Position numbers and translations under genes: made by a program
The notes under the pieces: generated by a model
Databases searched by the model: none
What the model saw: the letters and a program-made list of their open reading frames with translations, nothing else
Told to the model about the DNA's origin: nothing
From: Verrucomicrobiota bacterium
GTDB lineage: Bacteria > Verrucomicrobiota > Verrucomicrobiia > Verrucomicrobiales > Verrucomicrobiaceae
Assembly: GCA_025360015.1 (NCBI GenBank)
Contig: JANYCZ010000001.1
Location: forward strand, 1-64,000
DNA length: 64,000 nucleotides
Reading direction: 5' to 3'
Part shown: piece by piece, positions 43,817-53,438 of the stretch
How positions within the stretch are numbered: the stretch's first letter is position 1
How the letters are laid out: the number at the start of each line of letters is the position of its first letter

Positions 43817-45703
43817 ATGCCGCGCTGCGCCCTCGTCGTTTCCTTTCTCTGCCTCTCACTCTCTGCCGCCTCCTTCACACGCGCGGCAGATGCGGCCGCA
43901 CTCTGGTCCGGAAAAGTGAGGCAGATTCTGGATGTGAACTGCGTGAAGTGCCACGGCGTGCTGGAGCAAAAAAGCGGTCTGGAGCTCGACACCCCGGCCA
44001 TGGTACTCAAAGGCGGTGAGAACGGTGCCGTCGTCGTCCCCGGCAAACCGGAGGAGAGTTCCTTGTACACCAGCCTGGAAAAAGGCGCGGACCCGCACAT
44101 GCCGCCCAAGAAATTCCTCACGGATGCCGAGCGCGCAGCGGTGAAGGAATGGATCGCTGTGCTGCCTGCCACACCCGCCGCCGCCGTGCAGACCCCGCAG
44201 CCCAAGGCCGCGCGCCAGTTCCCCTCCGGTGAAGAAGCCATCAACACCCTCCTCGCCGAAGGCTGGACTCGCGCAGGCGTGAAGCCCGCCGCGCCTGTGG
44301 CAGATGCCACATGGTGCCGCCGCATCTATCTCGATCTCGCGGGGCGCATCCCTACCGCCGCCGAACTCGCCGCCTTCACCGCCGCACCGCAGCGGGATGT
44401 GCTCATCGACAAACTCCTCGCCGCGCCGGAGTATGCCGTGCATATGCGCGAGCTGTGGGACAACTTCCTCATGGGCCGCCTCAAGCGCGGCAATCCCGAT
44501 GGCCGCCGCAAAGGCGCCGGCTGGTGGACCTTCCTCGAAAAGGCCTTTCAAACCAACCGCCCGTGGAATGAGGTGGTGTATGACGTGCTCTGCGCCCGCC
44601 CCGAAAAATCACCGGACCGCAAAGGCGCCCCCTGGTTTTTGTTTGAGCGGAAGAACGACTTCCAAAAGATCGCCGAAGCCGTCGCGCCCGTGGTGTATGG
44701 CACCAAGATCGACTGCGCGCAGTGCCATGACCACCCGCTGGCGCGCGAGATCAAGCAGGCGCACTACTGGGGCCTCGTGGCCGCGTTCAACCGTGGCAAA
44801 AACGTGGACGCCAGCAACGCCGTGGCCGAGTCCGCCGTGGGCGGCTTCATGAATTTCACCAATCTCAAAAAGGAATCGCAGCCCGCCGTCGTCACCCTGC
44901 TCACCGGCCGCACCCTGCCTGAAGTCTGGCCCGGCGGCGAGACGCAGGAAAAGGACACACCCGATCTGTACGAAGACCCGAAGGCCGCTGTGCGCATGCC
45001 CAAGTACTCACGCCGCGAAGCCTTCGCTGAAGCCGCCACGCAGGACAATCCGCTGCTGGCGCGCGCCTTTGTGAACCGCATGTGGGCCGCGCTCATCGGC
45101 CGTGGCATCGTCAATCCGCCGGATGAAATCAACGAGCGCAACACGCCGAGCCACCCCGAGCTGCTCGACTGGCTGGCGCAGGATTTCGCCACGCACAAGT
45201 ATGACACCCGCCGTGTTGTGCGCGAGATCGTTCGCAGCCGTGTGTATGCGCTGGGCGCGTCTGATGCTGCGCCGGAGTTGTTTGCGGGGATGGCTGAGCG
45301 CCCGCTGACGGCTGAGCAGCTCGCCCGCTCCTGGCGCGTGGCCCTCGCCCTGCCACCGGAGGACGATGAGTTCCGCCGCCAGGTCATCACTGCCATGCCC
45401 GACGTGCTGCCCAAGGAATACAACGCCACCTTCCAGCAGGCCCAGTTCCTCTCCGGCTCCCCCACCATGACGGCGCTGCTGCAAGCCGCGCAGCCCGGAG
45501 CCATCACCCGCCTCTCCGCGCTACCAGATCCTACCACCCGCGTCCGCGAGGCCTTCCAGTCCGTCTACGGCCGCGCGCCGGATGCCGATGAAACCGCGCA
45601 GGCGGTGGCCTTCGTGAATGCCAACGCCGCCCACCCCGCCGAAGCCACGCGAGATCTCCTCTGGGCCCTCCTCACTAGCGCAGAGTTTCTGGCGATGCCG
45701 TGA
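43817..45703 (+). CDS. Secreted planctomycete-type cytochrome/DUF1549/DUF1553 protein
   Basis: This 628-aa exported protein starts with a signal peptide (ALVVSFLCLSLSAASFTRAA). It has a PSCyt1-like c-type cytochrome domain with heme motif CVKCH (ILDVNCVKCHGVLEQKSGLE) and PGKPEESSLYTSLEKG. DUF1549 follows (CRRIYLDLAGRIPTAAELAA), with a second CAQCH (KIDCAQCHDHPLAREIKQ), and DUF1553 (ARAFVNRMWAALIGRGIVNP). These families occur mostly in Planctomycetes and Verrucomicrobia, usually next to DUF1501 proteins, and are thought to be periplasmic redox/polymer-degradation proteins of unknown reaction. It is the first gene of a three-gene operon, 114 bp before the DUF1501 gene. The length is shorter than many family members because only one N-terminal cytochrome domain is present. 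Confidence 0.93.
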   Translation: MPRCALVVSFLCLSLSAASFTRAADAAALWSGKVRQILDVNCVKCHGVLEQKSGLELDTPAMVLKGGENGAVVVPGKPEESSLYTSLEKGADPHMPPKKFLTDAERAAVKEWIAVLPATPAAAVQTPQPKAARQFPSGEEAINTLLAEGWTRAGVKPAAPVADATWCRRIYLDLAGRIPTAAELAAFTAAPQRDVLIDKLLAAPEYAVHMRELWDNFLMGRLKRGNPDGRRKGAGWWTFLEKAFQTNRPWNEVVYDVLCARPEKSPDRKGAPWFLFERKNDFQKIAEAVAPVVYGTKIDCAQCHDHPLAREIKQAHYWGLVAAFNRGKNVDASNAVAESAVGGFMNFTNLKKESQPAVVTLLTGRTLPEVWPGGETQEKDTPDLYEDPKAAVRMPKYSRREAFAEAATQDNPLLARAFVNRMWAALIGRGIVNPPDEINERNTPSHPELLDWLAQDFATHKYDTRRVVREIVRSRVYALGASDAAPELFAGMAERPLTAEQLARSWRVALALPPEDDEFRRQVITAMPDVLPKEYNATFQQAQFLSGSPTMTALLQAAQPGAITRLSALPDPTTRVREAFQSVYGRAPDADETAQAVAFVNANAAHPAEATRDLLWALLTSAEFLAMP

Positions 45704-45817
45704 ATGTTTGTCCTCTGCTCTGAGTCAGCGATTCTTCGTATTGTAGCCCCGCATCCCTGCTAAAAACCCCCTTCAAACCGTGTAACTTTCCTGCGCCCCC
45801 AAAGCCCTCCGCCCCTG

Positions 45818-47143
45818 ATGAATCTCCGCGATCCCCACCCACGCTGCCCCGCCAACGAGCACACGCTGCACCGGCGGCTCTTTTTGAAGGGCCTCACCGG
45901 CGGTGCGCTCGCCAGCACCGCCAGCTTTACCGGCCTCTTCCAGAACCCCGTCTTCGCGGCGGAGACAAAGAAAGCGCAGAAGCACTGCATCCTCCTTTGG
46001 CTCTGCGGTGCGCCGAGCCAGTTTGAGACCTGGTATCCGAAGCCCGGCAGCCCCGGCAACGGGCCCTTTGGCAGCATGCCGACGAAGGTTCCCGGCATTC
46101 ATTATTCCTCGCTCATGCCGAAGTGTGCGAGCATCGCGGACAAGCTGAACCTGGTGCGCAGCATGAAGACGAACCAGCCCGAGCACGCGCTGGCGATCAA
46201 TCTCCTCCAGCGTGGCGGGCCGGAACGCCCGGGCTTCACGCGCCCCACACTGGGCAGCAGTCTCGCGCAGGCCATGGGCCAGATGGACGCCAAGCTGCCG
46301 AACTTCATCTTCCTGGATCCCATCCCCGGCGGCAATGAATTTGAAGGCTTTAAAGCGGGCAACTGGGCGGGCTGGCTCGGCGCTGAATACGCGCCCGTGC
46401 GCCTCGGCGGGGACTACACGCAGTTTCTCAACACCGAGGGCGCGTCCATCCCGCAGCATGACCGCGAATCCCGCGAGACGCTGCGCAAATTCCTCACCGC
46501 CAAGTATGAGCGGGACCGCAGCAGCGCGGTGGCGCGCAGCCAGAATGCCGCCTTTGAGCGCATGAAGGGCCTGAGCGCCAGCGCGGATCTCTTTGACGTC
46601 AACAAACTCCCCGCCAAAGACCGCGAACGCTACGGCCCCGGCAGCTTTGCGCAGCATGCGCTGATGTCCCGCCATCTGGTGGAAAATGGCGCGCCGTTTG
46701 TGATGGTAGCCAATGGTATGAACTGGGACAACCACGTCTTCAATCACGAGATCCACCAGATGCTCGTTCCGGAGCTGGACCACGTGATTTACAATCTGGT
46801 CACCGACCTCGAAGAGCGCGGTCTGCTCGACTCCACGCTGGTCATCGCCATGGGCGAGTTTGGCCGCAGCCCGTGGATGAATGCCGCACGCGGGCGCGAG
46901 CACTACCCTACCGCCTGGAGCATGATGATGACCGGCTGCGGCCTGAAGCGCGGCGTCGTCACCGGCGCCACGGATGTCGATGGCGTGGACGTCATCGAAA
47001 AACCGTACAGCGAGCAAAACCTCTTCGCCACCATCTTCACCGCCCTGGGCATTGATCCCTACGCTGAGTACGATCTCCCCGGCATGCCCACCTTCCACCG
47101 CGTGGAAAACAAGGCCGAGCCCATCCGCGACATCCTCGCCTGA
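45818..47143 (+). CDS. DUF1501 protein (sulfatase/alkaline-phosphatase fold)
   Basis: This 441-aa protein is a DUF1501 member: HRRLFLKGLTGGALASTASF, then HCILLWLCGAPSQFETWYPK, GPFGSMPTKVPGIHYSSLMP, MSRHLVENGAPFVMVANGMN and TLVIAMGEFGRSPWMN. The N-terminus is a Tat-like signal, though the pair RR is followed by LFLK rather than a strict RRxFLK context. DUF1501 belongs to the alkaline-phosphatase superfamily fold. It is always found beside cytochrome/DUF1549 proteins, as here, and the two are assumed to form one exported complex. The ATG at 45818 is the first suitable one. It is separated by only 13 bp from the downstream WD40 gene. Confidence 0.93.
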   Translation: MNLRDPHPRCPANEHTLHRRLFLKGLTGGALASTASFTGLFQNPVFAAETKKAQKHCILLWLCGAPSQFETWYPKPGSPGNGPFGSMPTKVPGIHYSSLMPKCASIADKLNLVRSMKTNQPEHALAINLLQRGGPERPGFTRPTLGSSLAQAMGQMDAKLPNFIFLDPIPGGNEFEGFKAGNWAGWLGAEYAPVRLGGDYTQFLNTEGASIPQHDRESRETLRKFLTAKYERDRSSAVARSQNAAFERMKGLSASADLFDVNKLPAKDRERYGPGSFAQHALMSRHLVENGAPFVMVANGMNWDNHVFNHEIHQMLVPELDHVIYNLVTDLEERGLLDSTLVIAMGEFGRSPWMNAARGREHYPTAWSMMMTGCGLKRGVVTGATDVDGVDVIEKPYSEQNLFATIFTALGIDPYAEYDLPGMPTFHRVENKAEPIRDILA

Positions 47144-47156
47144 GACCGCCCCGCCC

Positions 47157-48224
47157 ATGAAACTCACCCGCACCAAGCAATATGAGATTCCTTTTTCCGT
47201 CCTCGGCCTCGCCACCACACCGGACGGCGCGCAGGCCTACGCCGCCTGCATGGACGGCAGCGTGTATGCCGTGGACACTGCCAGCGGCAGGACGGAAGTG
47301 TTTGAAAAAAAGCACACGTCCTACGCCAGCGGCTGCGTGCTGCTGCCCGATGGCAAGACCCTCATCTCAGGTGGCTATGATGGCACGCTGCTCTGGCATG
47401 ACGTGACCACGCGCAAGTGCACGCGCGAGGTGAAGGCGCACACTTTCTGGAGCTGGCAGCTCGCTCTTTCTCCCGATGGCAAACGCGTCGCCAGCGTCAC
47501 CGGCCAGTACCTCGCCGGTGGCTGGAAATACGAACCCGCCGCCGAGACCGAGCCCTCCGTGCGCGTGTATGACACCGCCAGCGGCGCGCTCCTCGCCAGC
47601 TACCCCCACACTCCCCCCGTGCTTAGCTGCGCCTTCAGCCCGGACAGCAGGCACCTCGCCGCCGCCAACATGCTCGGCGAAGTCCGCGTGTGGGATGTGC
47701 AGGCGCAGGACGGCAAGCCCGTCTCGCAGTGGACCTCGCCCGACTTCACCTCATGGGGCAGCACCAAATCCCACCACTACTCCGGCGGCATCTACGGCCT
47801 CGTCTTCTCGCCGGATGGAAATGCCCTGCTCGGCTGCGGCATGGGCCCGATGGTCGATCCCATGGCAGGCAACGGCAAGATGACCTGGCAGCGCTGGGAC
47901 TGGCGCAGCGGCAAGCGCATCGACCAGATCAAAGACGGCCAGCACGGCTCCGGCCTCATGGAGACCCTCGCCTTCCATCCCGATGGCAAACACTTCCTCA
48001 TGGCCGGTCGCCAGGCGCAGGGGACATGGAATGTGGCGGTGTTCAGCGGGGCGGACGGGAGTCTGGTGACATCGCTGGACAGCAAGTCCCGCCTGACGCA
48101 TGCGCGCTTCACGGCGGATGGGAAGAATCTAGTCACCTCCGTCATCGTGGGGCCTGGGAAGGTGAAACCCGGCCAGCCTTGGCCCGCGATGGGGCGGGTG
48201 CAGGTCTATAGTGTGGAGGTGTGA
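47157..48224 (+). CDS. WD40 repeat beta-propeller protein
   Basis: This 355-aa protein consists of WD40-type repeats: VLGLATTPDGAQAYAACMDG, VLLPDGKTLISGGYDGTLLW, WQLALSPDGKRVASVTGQYL, CAFSPDSRHLAAANMLGEVR and GLVFSPDGNALLGCGMG. Six or seven blades can be counted, enough for one propeller. The ATG at 47157 follows the DUF1501 gene by 13 bp, ruling out the longer frame that overlaps it. There is no signal peptide, unlike its two operon partners, so it may be cytosolic or cofold with the others by an unusual route. A scaffold role for the module is the natural guess. Confidence 0.9.
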   Translation: MKLTRTKQYEIPFSVLGLATTPDGAQAYAACMDGSVYAVDTASGRTEVFEKKHTSYASGCVLLPDGKTLISGGYDGTLLWHDVTTRKCTREVKAHTFWSWQLALSPDGKRVASVTGQYLAGGWKYEPAAETEPSVRVYDTASGALLASYPHTPPVLSCAFSPDSRHLAAANMLGEVRVWDVQAQDGKPVSQWTSPDFTSWGSTKSHHYSGGIYGLVFSPDGNALLGCGMGPMVDPMAGNGKMTWQRWDWRSGKRIDQIKDGQHGSGLMETLAFHPDGKHFLMAGRQAQGTWNVAVFSGADGSLVTSLDSKSRLTHARFTADGKNLVTSVIVGPGKVKPGQPWPAMGRVQVYSVEV

Positions 48225-48434
48225 AGGCGCCCCCTTCTGCAAATCGTCCTCGATCCTGCCGCGCCGCAGTAGCTTCAACCGCTCTGCTGTCGCTGCGATG
48301 CCTGATGGGGGGCGGGGCTTCAAGGCGCGAGATCTCGACTTTGACCTCACCCGCTGTAACCGCCCCCCATCGCCTGCGTATCAACCATCAGACACGCGTG
48401 CGTCTCATCCAGCGCCCGCCGTGTTTTTTCCACC

Positions 48435-49340
48435 ATGAAAAAAGACCCCACGATTTTAAGTGTCCTCATCGGGCTGCTCGTCCTCTCGGCTGTGTTTTTC
48501 CTGATCGAGCGCGTCTTTGGCAAAGGGCGCAGGCAACCGATCATGCGCAAGGGATGGTGGACGGATGTGGTGTACTGGGTGCTCACACCGCTGGTGACGA
48601 AGCAGGTGACCAAGCTCGTCTTCATCGTGCCGGTGGTGGTGCTGGTCATTGCGAAGGTGACGACACCGGAGGCGATCAAGGCGGGGGCGTACCATGGCTT
48701 TGGCCCGCTGAGCCGGCTGCCGCTGTGGCTGCAGGTGGTGATGATTTACATTCAGGGAGATTTCATCGGCTACTGGATGCACCGCTTCTTTCATTCACGG
48801 CAGTGGTGGCCGTTTCATGCGGTGCATCACAGCTCGGAGGAGCTGGACTGGCTGGGCAGTGTGCGCGTGCATCCGGTGAATGATCTGCTCAACAACCTGG
48901 CGCAGGTGACGCCGCTGCTGCTGCTGGGCTACAATGTGTTTGCCACGCTGAGCGCGCCGGTGTTCTTCACCTTTTACGCCATCTTCATTCACGCCAATGT
49001 ACACTGGGACTACGGCCCGCTGCGCAGTGTGATCGCGTCCCCCGTGTTTCACCGCTGGCATCACTCGAAGGACGAGGAGGCCTGGGACAAAAACTTCGCC
49101 GGGCTGCTGCCGGTGTGGGACATCCTCTTCGGCACCTACTACATGCCGAAGGGGCGCTATCCGGAAAATTTCGGCATTCACGAGCCCATGCCCGCAGGCT
49201 ACCTGGGCCAGCTCTGGGCGCCCTTTGCGTGGCTGAAGAGGATGAGAAAGCCCGCCGTGGTGCGGGAAGAGGAGCGCGTGAACGCTGAGCGAGCCGTCGT
49301 GCCGGAGGTGGCCGTGATGGACGCACCGCCCGCTGCGTAA
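48435..49340 (+). CDS. Sterol desaturase/fatty acid hydroxylase-family membrane protein
   Basis: This 301-aa membrane protein belongs to the di-iron fatty acid hydroxylase superfamily. The His box motifs are visible: [20 protein letters not shown] (HxxxH and HxxHH), [10 protein letters not shown] and [18 protein letters not shown]. Four hydrophobic segments lie in the first half ([50 protein letters not shown]) and centre. Bacterial members act on fatty acids, sterols, carotenoids or hopanoids; the substrate here is unknown. The ATG at 48435 is the only one with a suitable N-terminal helix. It stands alone between the WD40 gene and the kinase-SUMF1 gene. Confidence 0.92.
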   Translation: MKKDPTILSVLIGLLVLSAVFFLIERVFGKGRRQPIMRKGWWTDVVYWVLTPLVTKQVTKLVFIVPVVVLVIAKVTTPEAIKAGAYHGFGPLSRLPLWLQVVMIYIQGDFIGYWMHRFFHSRQWWPFHAVHHSSEELDWLGSVRVHPVNDLLNNLAQVTPLLLLGYNVFATLSAPVFFTFYAIFIHANVHWDYGPLRSVIASPVFHRWHHSKDEEAWDKNFAGLLPVWDILFGTYYMPKGRYPENFGIHEPMPAGYLGQLWAPFAWLKRMRKPAVVREEERVNAERAVVPEVAVMDAPPAA

Positions 49341-49452
49341 CGACGGATGGCGGGCTGAAACGGGGCGCTGTGGTGGCTTGCAGTTTTTTCGTGCAATGGC
49401 GCGGCCATGCTGCCATACCTTGGAAGAATTCAGCCCTGGTTGCCTGCGCCTC

Positions 49453-51327
49453 ATGTCCCACTCTTCCTCTCCCGCCGAGACCTCCAGACCCAGCTCTGCC
49501 GGAGCGTCGCACGGCTGGGAGCCGCCGGCACCGGAGGAACTCCAGGAGCTGCTGCCGCAGTATGAGATCACTGCGCTGATCGGCCGGGGAGGCATGGGCG
49601 CAGTGTATCGCGGGCGGCAGGTCACGCTGGACCGCGCAGTGGCCATCAAGATTTTGCCGCCGGGACTGGACGAGACGGACGCCACCTTCAGCGAGCGCTT
49701 TCGCAATGAGGCGCTGGCCATGGCGAAGCTGAACCACCCCGGCCTTGTGGCCGTGTATGACTTCGGCCGCACCAGCGACGGCATGCTCTACATCGTCATG
49801 GAATTTGTCGATGGCACGGACGTGGCGCAGATGATGGCGGAGCAGGGCCACCTGCCTGCCGCGCATGCCCTGGCCATCACCGCGCATGTGTGCGATGCGC
49901 TGAAGTATGCGCATGAGCGCGGCATCGTGCACCGCGACATCAAGCCCGCGAACATCATGGTGGGCTATGACGGCGTGGTGAAGGTGGCGGACTTTGGCCT
50001 GGCCAAAATGAGCCAGAGCGGGGAGAACGCGGGCCTCACCCAGAGCGGACTCGCCATGGGCACCATGCACTACATCGCGCCTGAGGCGCTCACGCTCGGC
50101 GTGCTGGTGGATCAGCGTGCGGACATCTATGCGATGGGCGTCATGCTCTACCACATGCTCACCGGCGGCCTCCCGCAGGGCATGTTTGAGCTGCCGTCCT
50201 CCCAGGTGCCCGGGCTGGACCCGCGTTATGACGCCATCATCACCCGCGCCCTGCGCAACGACCGCTCCCTTCGCTACCAGACCGTGGTAGAGCTCCGGCG
50301 CGACCTCGACGCCATCATGGCGCAGCCCGTGGTGCATGTGGAGGCGCACGCCCAGCACGCCCCCGCCGCACTGAATACCATGGCAAGGCCGCAGCGCCCC
50401 GCCGGCCCAACTTACCCCACGCGACCTGCCAGGGAAGGCAATCTTGGCTTCTGGCTGGCCATGGGGGCGGTGGCAGCCGCATGTGCCGGCTTTGTCATCT
50501 GGTCTGAGCAGAGCAAAGCCAAGACGAAATCACCCATGCAAGCTGCGGCAGGGGCGTCCGCCGGAGCTCCCGCCGTGGTGCCAAAGCCCGTTTTTACCAA
50601 TAGCCTCGGCATGCAGTTCATCCCTGTGGCGGGGACGAAGGTGCTCATGTGCATCCACGAGACGCGCAATCAGGATTACCGGGCCTACGCCGCAGCCGTG
50701 AAGGGGGTGAATCCCCATCCGGCCTACTCGGAAAAATCTCCCGCAGACGACGCTGGCGATCACCCCGTGCGCAATGTCAAATACGTGGATGCCGCCGGCT
50801 TCTGCGAGTGGCTCAGCCAGAAGGAGGGGCGCACCTACCGCCTGCCCACCGATGAAGAGTGGAGCCGCGCCATCGGCATTGGCGCGGAAGAGAAGCGCGA
50901 GCCCGGCACCACGCCGCAAAAGCTCAGCGCGCAGCCCGTCAGCACCTTTCCCTGGGGCAGCAAGCAGTGGCCGCCGCCGCCAGGCTACGCCAACTACGCC
51001 GACACTGCCTGGAAAGAAGCCTTTCCGAACCAACCCGGCTTCATCGAAGGCTACACCGACGGCTTTCCCACCACCGCTCCGGTGATGAGCTTCCCGCCCA
51101 ACAGCCAGGGCCTCTACGACATGAGCGGAAACGTCAGCGAGTGGGTGCAGGACTGGTGGAATGCCGAGCAGAAGATGCGCACCTTTCGCGGCGGCGGCTA
51201 CGGCAGCCGCGAGCAGCGAGATCTGCTCCCCTCCACCCGCGGCCAGCTCCTGCCCACCGGCAACTTCAGCAACGCCAACCACGGCTTCCGCTGCGTGCTG
51301 GAGGGGGATGCGGGGAAGGAGAGGTGA
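49453..51327 (+). CDS. Membrane Ser/Thr kinase fused to a SUMF1-like (formylglycine-enzyme) domain
   Basis: This 624-aa protein joins two modules. The N-terminal Hanks-type kinase has [20 protein letters not shown] then AIKIL, catalytic loop [11 protein letters not shown] and DFGLAKM. A Pro/Ala-rich linker and a transmembrane helix ([20 protein letters not shown]) follow. The exported C-terminus is a SUMF1/FGE-like domain: [66 protein letters not shown] and HGFRCVLEG. Most such domains act as C-type-lectin-like binding folds, not as sulfatase activators, because they lack the paired Cys of true FGE; I see no such Cys pair here. I choose the ATG at 49453 because the upstream frame lacks homology. 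The layout fits an extracellular ligand sensor linked to cytosolic phosphorylation, with the PP2C at 33446 as a candidate antagonist. Confidence 0.92.
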   Translation: MSHSSSPAETSRPSSAGASHGWEPPAPEELQELLPQYEITALIGRGGMGAVYRGRQVTLDRAVAIKILPPGLDETDATFSERFRNEALAMAKLNHPGLVAVYDFGRTSDGMLYIVMEFVDGTDVAQMMAEQGHLPAAHALAITAHVCDALKYAHERGIVHRDIKPANIMVGYDGVVKVADFGLAKMSQSGENAGLTQSGLAMGTMHYIAPEALTLGVLVDQRADIYAMGVMLYHMLTGGLPQGMFELPSSQVPGLDPRYDAIITRALRNDRSLRYQTVVELRRDLDAIMAQPVVHVEAHAQHAPAALNTMARPQRPAGPTYPTRPAREGNLGFWLAMGAVAAACAGFVIWSEQSKAKTKSPMQAAAGASAGAPAVVPKPVFTNSLGMQFIPVAGTKVLMCIHETRNQDYRAYAAAVKGVNPHPAYSEKSPADDAGDHPVRNVKYVDAAGFCEWLSQKEGRTYRLPTDEEWSRAIGIGAEEKREPGTTPQKLSAQPVSTFPWGSKQWPPPPGYANYADTAWKEAFPNQPGFIEGYTDGFPTTAPVMSFPPNSQGLYDMSGNVSEWVQDWWNAEQKMRTFRGGGYGSREQRDLLPSTRGQLLPTGNFSNANHGFRCVLEGDAGKER

Positions 51328-51954
51328 CTCGGTGCATTGAGGCCATGACTCGGTGCTGCCTGTGAAAGCGCTGGCGAAGCGTGTTGCCGCCGACGCAACG
51401 CAAAAAAAATGCCAGGCAGGAATGGCACTCAGTGAAGGGCTCGCATCGCGGAATGAAGCGCCGCAGGCAGCAAGTCCCCTGGCGCGCGGGCCTCCGAGCC
51501 CGCAGCGGGTCGCTTACACGCAGGGGGTGTGGCTGCGTGCGGGACAGCGGAAGCACGATGACCCTGGGGACGACTGAGCGATGGCGGCAGGGAGGTTGAG
51601 GAGCTGCGTGTGTTTGCGGAGTGCTGCGGACTCGGAGGTCCGCGCGCCAGTAACTCTGGGGCCTGCGTCGCTCCATCGGCCACGGCGCTTTCGATAGGTG
51701 TGGAACATTCTTCGTCCTTATCCTGCCGTCCAGCCTGCGTAAGGAGGTAATCTCCTGAGTAGTGAATTTGGAGAGTGTCCCAAGGGGGAAGGGGCGCGAA
51801 GCATGGCAGGGTCAGCCCCGGGGCGAGGCTCTGGGCCGCCACTTCAGTGCGGCCAAAATCGGCGCAGGCTGCGATAATAGATGGGGTGAACATCCCATTT
51901 CGCTGCGTAGGACACTGCGCTTTGCTGAGGGATGAAAATAACCGTAGTCACACC
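51328..51954. repeat. 627-bp gap with a paired hairpin repeat
   Basis: No gene is supported. GGCGCGCGGGCCTCCGAGCC then CGCAGC (51481-51506) and an inverted copy (51623-51648) differ at two positions. Each arm also folds on itself: CGGGC-CTCCGA-GCCCG in one and CGGAC-TCGGAG-GTCCG in the other, a compensatory change. The promoter of the stress-protein operon should lie in the right part. Confidence 0.6.
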
Positions 51955-52872
51955 ATGAACAAGCTCTCAACCATCCTCGTGGCCGTGGATTTTTCCACGG
52001 GGTCTCGCACGGCCTATGAGCAGACCGTGCGCATCGCGGCGCTGCATGGCGCGAAAATTCATGTGCTGCATGTGGTGGACTCCGCCGCCGTGGCGGCATT
52101 GGCGGACAGCCGGGAGGAACCCTTTGAAAATCATGCGAAGGTGGCGACGGAAGGCGCCAGCGCCGCTCTGACCCGCTGGATGGAGCAATCGACCGCGCCA
52201 GCGAATTGCGAAGTGACCATCGCGCTGGGCACGCCGCTGCATGAAATTTTGGAGCACGCACGCACGCTGAAGGCAGACCTGCTGGTGGCGGGGATCGCGG
52301 GTGCGGGAGACATGCCGGCGGGCGCTGGATCCATCTCCAGCAAGCTGGCGCGCAAGGTGCAGGTGCCTGTGCTGCTGGTACGCACGAATCATCCGCAGGC
52401 GTTTCGCAAGATCGTGGCCTGCCTTGATTTCTCGGAGTCGTCGCGGGCAGTGGTGGAGCAGGCGCACAGTCTGGCCCGCATGGATGGTGCCGAAGTGGAC
52501 TTTCTGCATGTGTGGCAGGAGCCGTGGGTGGCCATGGCCTACCCCACGCCCTTTGCCGATCCAGGCGGCCCGGCGATGGTGTACACGCCGGAGGAGCGGG
52601 ACGCGTGCATCCAGAGACTGCGCGTTGATCTGCATGAGTTTGTGGGCAAGGCCGCGCAGGGCATTGAATCCACCGAGGTGCTGCATGAGGCAGCCAGCCA
52701 CGGCAACGGCATCGTGGTGCATGCGCAGGAGGCCCTGGCAGATTTGATCATTGTGGGTGGCAAGGGGCGCACAAATTTGCATTATGTCCTCATGGGCTCC
52801 ACAGCCGAGCGGCTGCTGACCCGGCTGCCGTGCTCGCTGCTGGTGGTGAAACTTCCTGTCAAAAATATCTAA
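51955..52872 (+). CDS. Tandem-domain universal stress protein
   Basis: This 305-aa protein consists of two UspA-type Rossmann-like domains. The first (about 1-145) begins MNKLSTILVAVDFSTGSRTA and ends LVAGIAGAGDMPAG with a tail resembling the ATP-binding loop, SISSKLARKVQVPVLLVR. The second (about 150-303) begins RKIVACLDFSESSRAVVEQA and has the G-2x-G-9x-G-S/T-type loop GGKGRTNLHYVLMGSTAERL. The second domain keeps the better ATP-binding loop. The ATG at 51955 is chosen by domain start; the longer frame from 51775 is untranslated repeat DNA. The gene is followed five bases later by a single-domain relative, so both are in one operon. Such proteins aid survival of starvation, oxidative or envelope stress. 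Confidence 0.93.
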   Translation: MNKLSTILVAVDFSTGSRTAYEQTVRIAALHGAKIHVLHVVDSAAVAALADSREEPFENHAKVATEGASAALTRWMEQSTAPANCEVTIALGTPLHEILEHARTLKADLLVAGIAGAGDMPAGAGSISSKLARKVQVPVLLVRTNHPQAFRKIVACLDFSESSRAVVEQAHSLARMDGAEVDFLHVWQEPWVAMAYPTPFADPGGPAMVYTPEERDACIQRLRVDLHEFVGKAAQGIESTEVLHEAASHGNGIVVHAQEALADLIIVGGKGRTNLHYVLMGSTAERLLTRLPCSLLVVKLPVKNI

Positions 52873-52876
52873 TCCT

Positions 52877-53326
52877 ATGAAAACCATCGTTGCCCTCGTC
52901 GATCTCTCCGATCTCACCTTCAAAGTCCTCAAGCAGGCCCACACGCTTGCCACCGCCTTTCACAGCGAAGTCATCATCCTGCATGTGCAGGGCAAGGTGC
53001 CGGTGGTTGTGGATGTCGGCATCGCCTCGCCGGTGATCATGGAGGAGCCCACGATCACGGTGGCGCAGGAGCAGGCCGAGCAACTGACGGAAATCCGCGA
53101 GTCGCTGGCCAAATTTGGCGTGCGAGCCAGCATCGTGCAACTGGTCGATCCCAAGGTGGAGTCGGTGCTGGCGGAAACCAAGCGCCTGAACGCCGATTTG
53201 ATCATCCTCGGCTCCCACCACCATAGCACGATCTATCACATGCTGGTAGGCAGCGTGGCCTCCGACGTCTTGAAGCACGCCCACTGCCCGGTGCTGGTGG
53301 TGCCGAGCGATGAGGAAAAGAAGTGA
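52877..53326 (+). CDS. Single-domain universal stress protein
   Basis: This 149-aa UspA-family protein starts MKTIVALVDLSDLTFKVLKQ and ends ILGSHHHSTIYHMLVGSVAS then DVLKHAHCPVLVVPSDEEKK. The ATP-binding loop is changed to GSHHHSTIYHMLVGSVA with a His cluster; the G-x-x-G spacing is altered, so nucleotide binding is uncertain. The start is four bases beyond the tandem-domain relative's stop, so the two are translationally linked. A long inverted repeat follows its stop codon and may terminate transcription. Confidence 0.93.
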   Translation: MKTIVALVDLSDLTFKVLKQAHTLATAFHSEVIILHVQGKVPVVVDVGIASPVIMEEPTITVAQEQAEQLTEIRESLAKFGVRASIVQLVDPKVESVLAETKRLNADLIILGSHHHSTIYHMLVGSVASDVLKHAHCPVLVVPSDEEKK

Positions 53327-53353
53327 GCGCGGGCTGCGGATTCGCGGCTCGGC

Positions 53354-53429
53354 AAAGTACTCCAGAGCTTTAGCTCGTTCTGGGTCGTACCCCGCGCTCC
53401 CAGAGCGAGCTGAAGCTCTGAAGTACTTT
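53354..53429. terminator. Long inverted repeat between convergent genes
   Basis: Arms at 53354-53384 and 53399-53429 are 31 bases each with three mismatches and a 14-base loop; both start or end with AAAGTACT. It lies between the stress-protein operon (plus) and the nickel exporter (minus) and could terminate both. A single arm of the same sequence occurs at 28451-28480, so it is also a dispersed repeat. Confidence 0.65.
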
Positions 53430-53438
53430 CTTCCGCTT

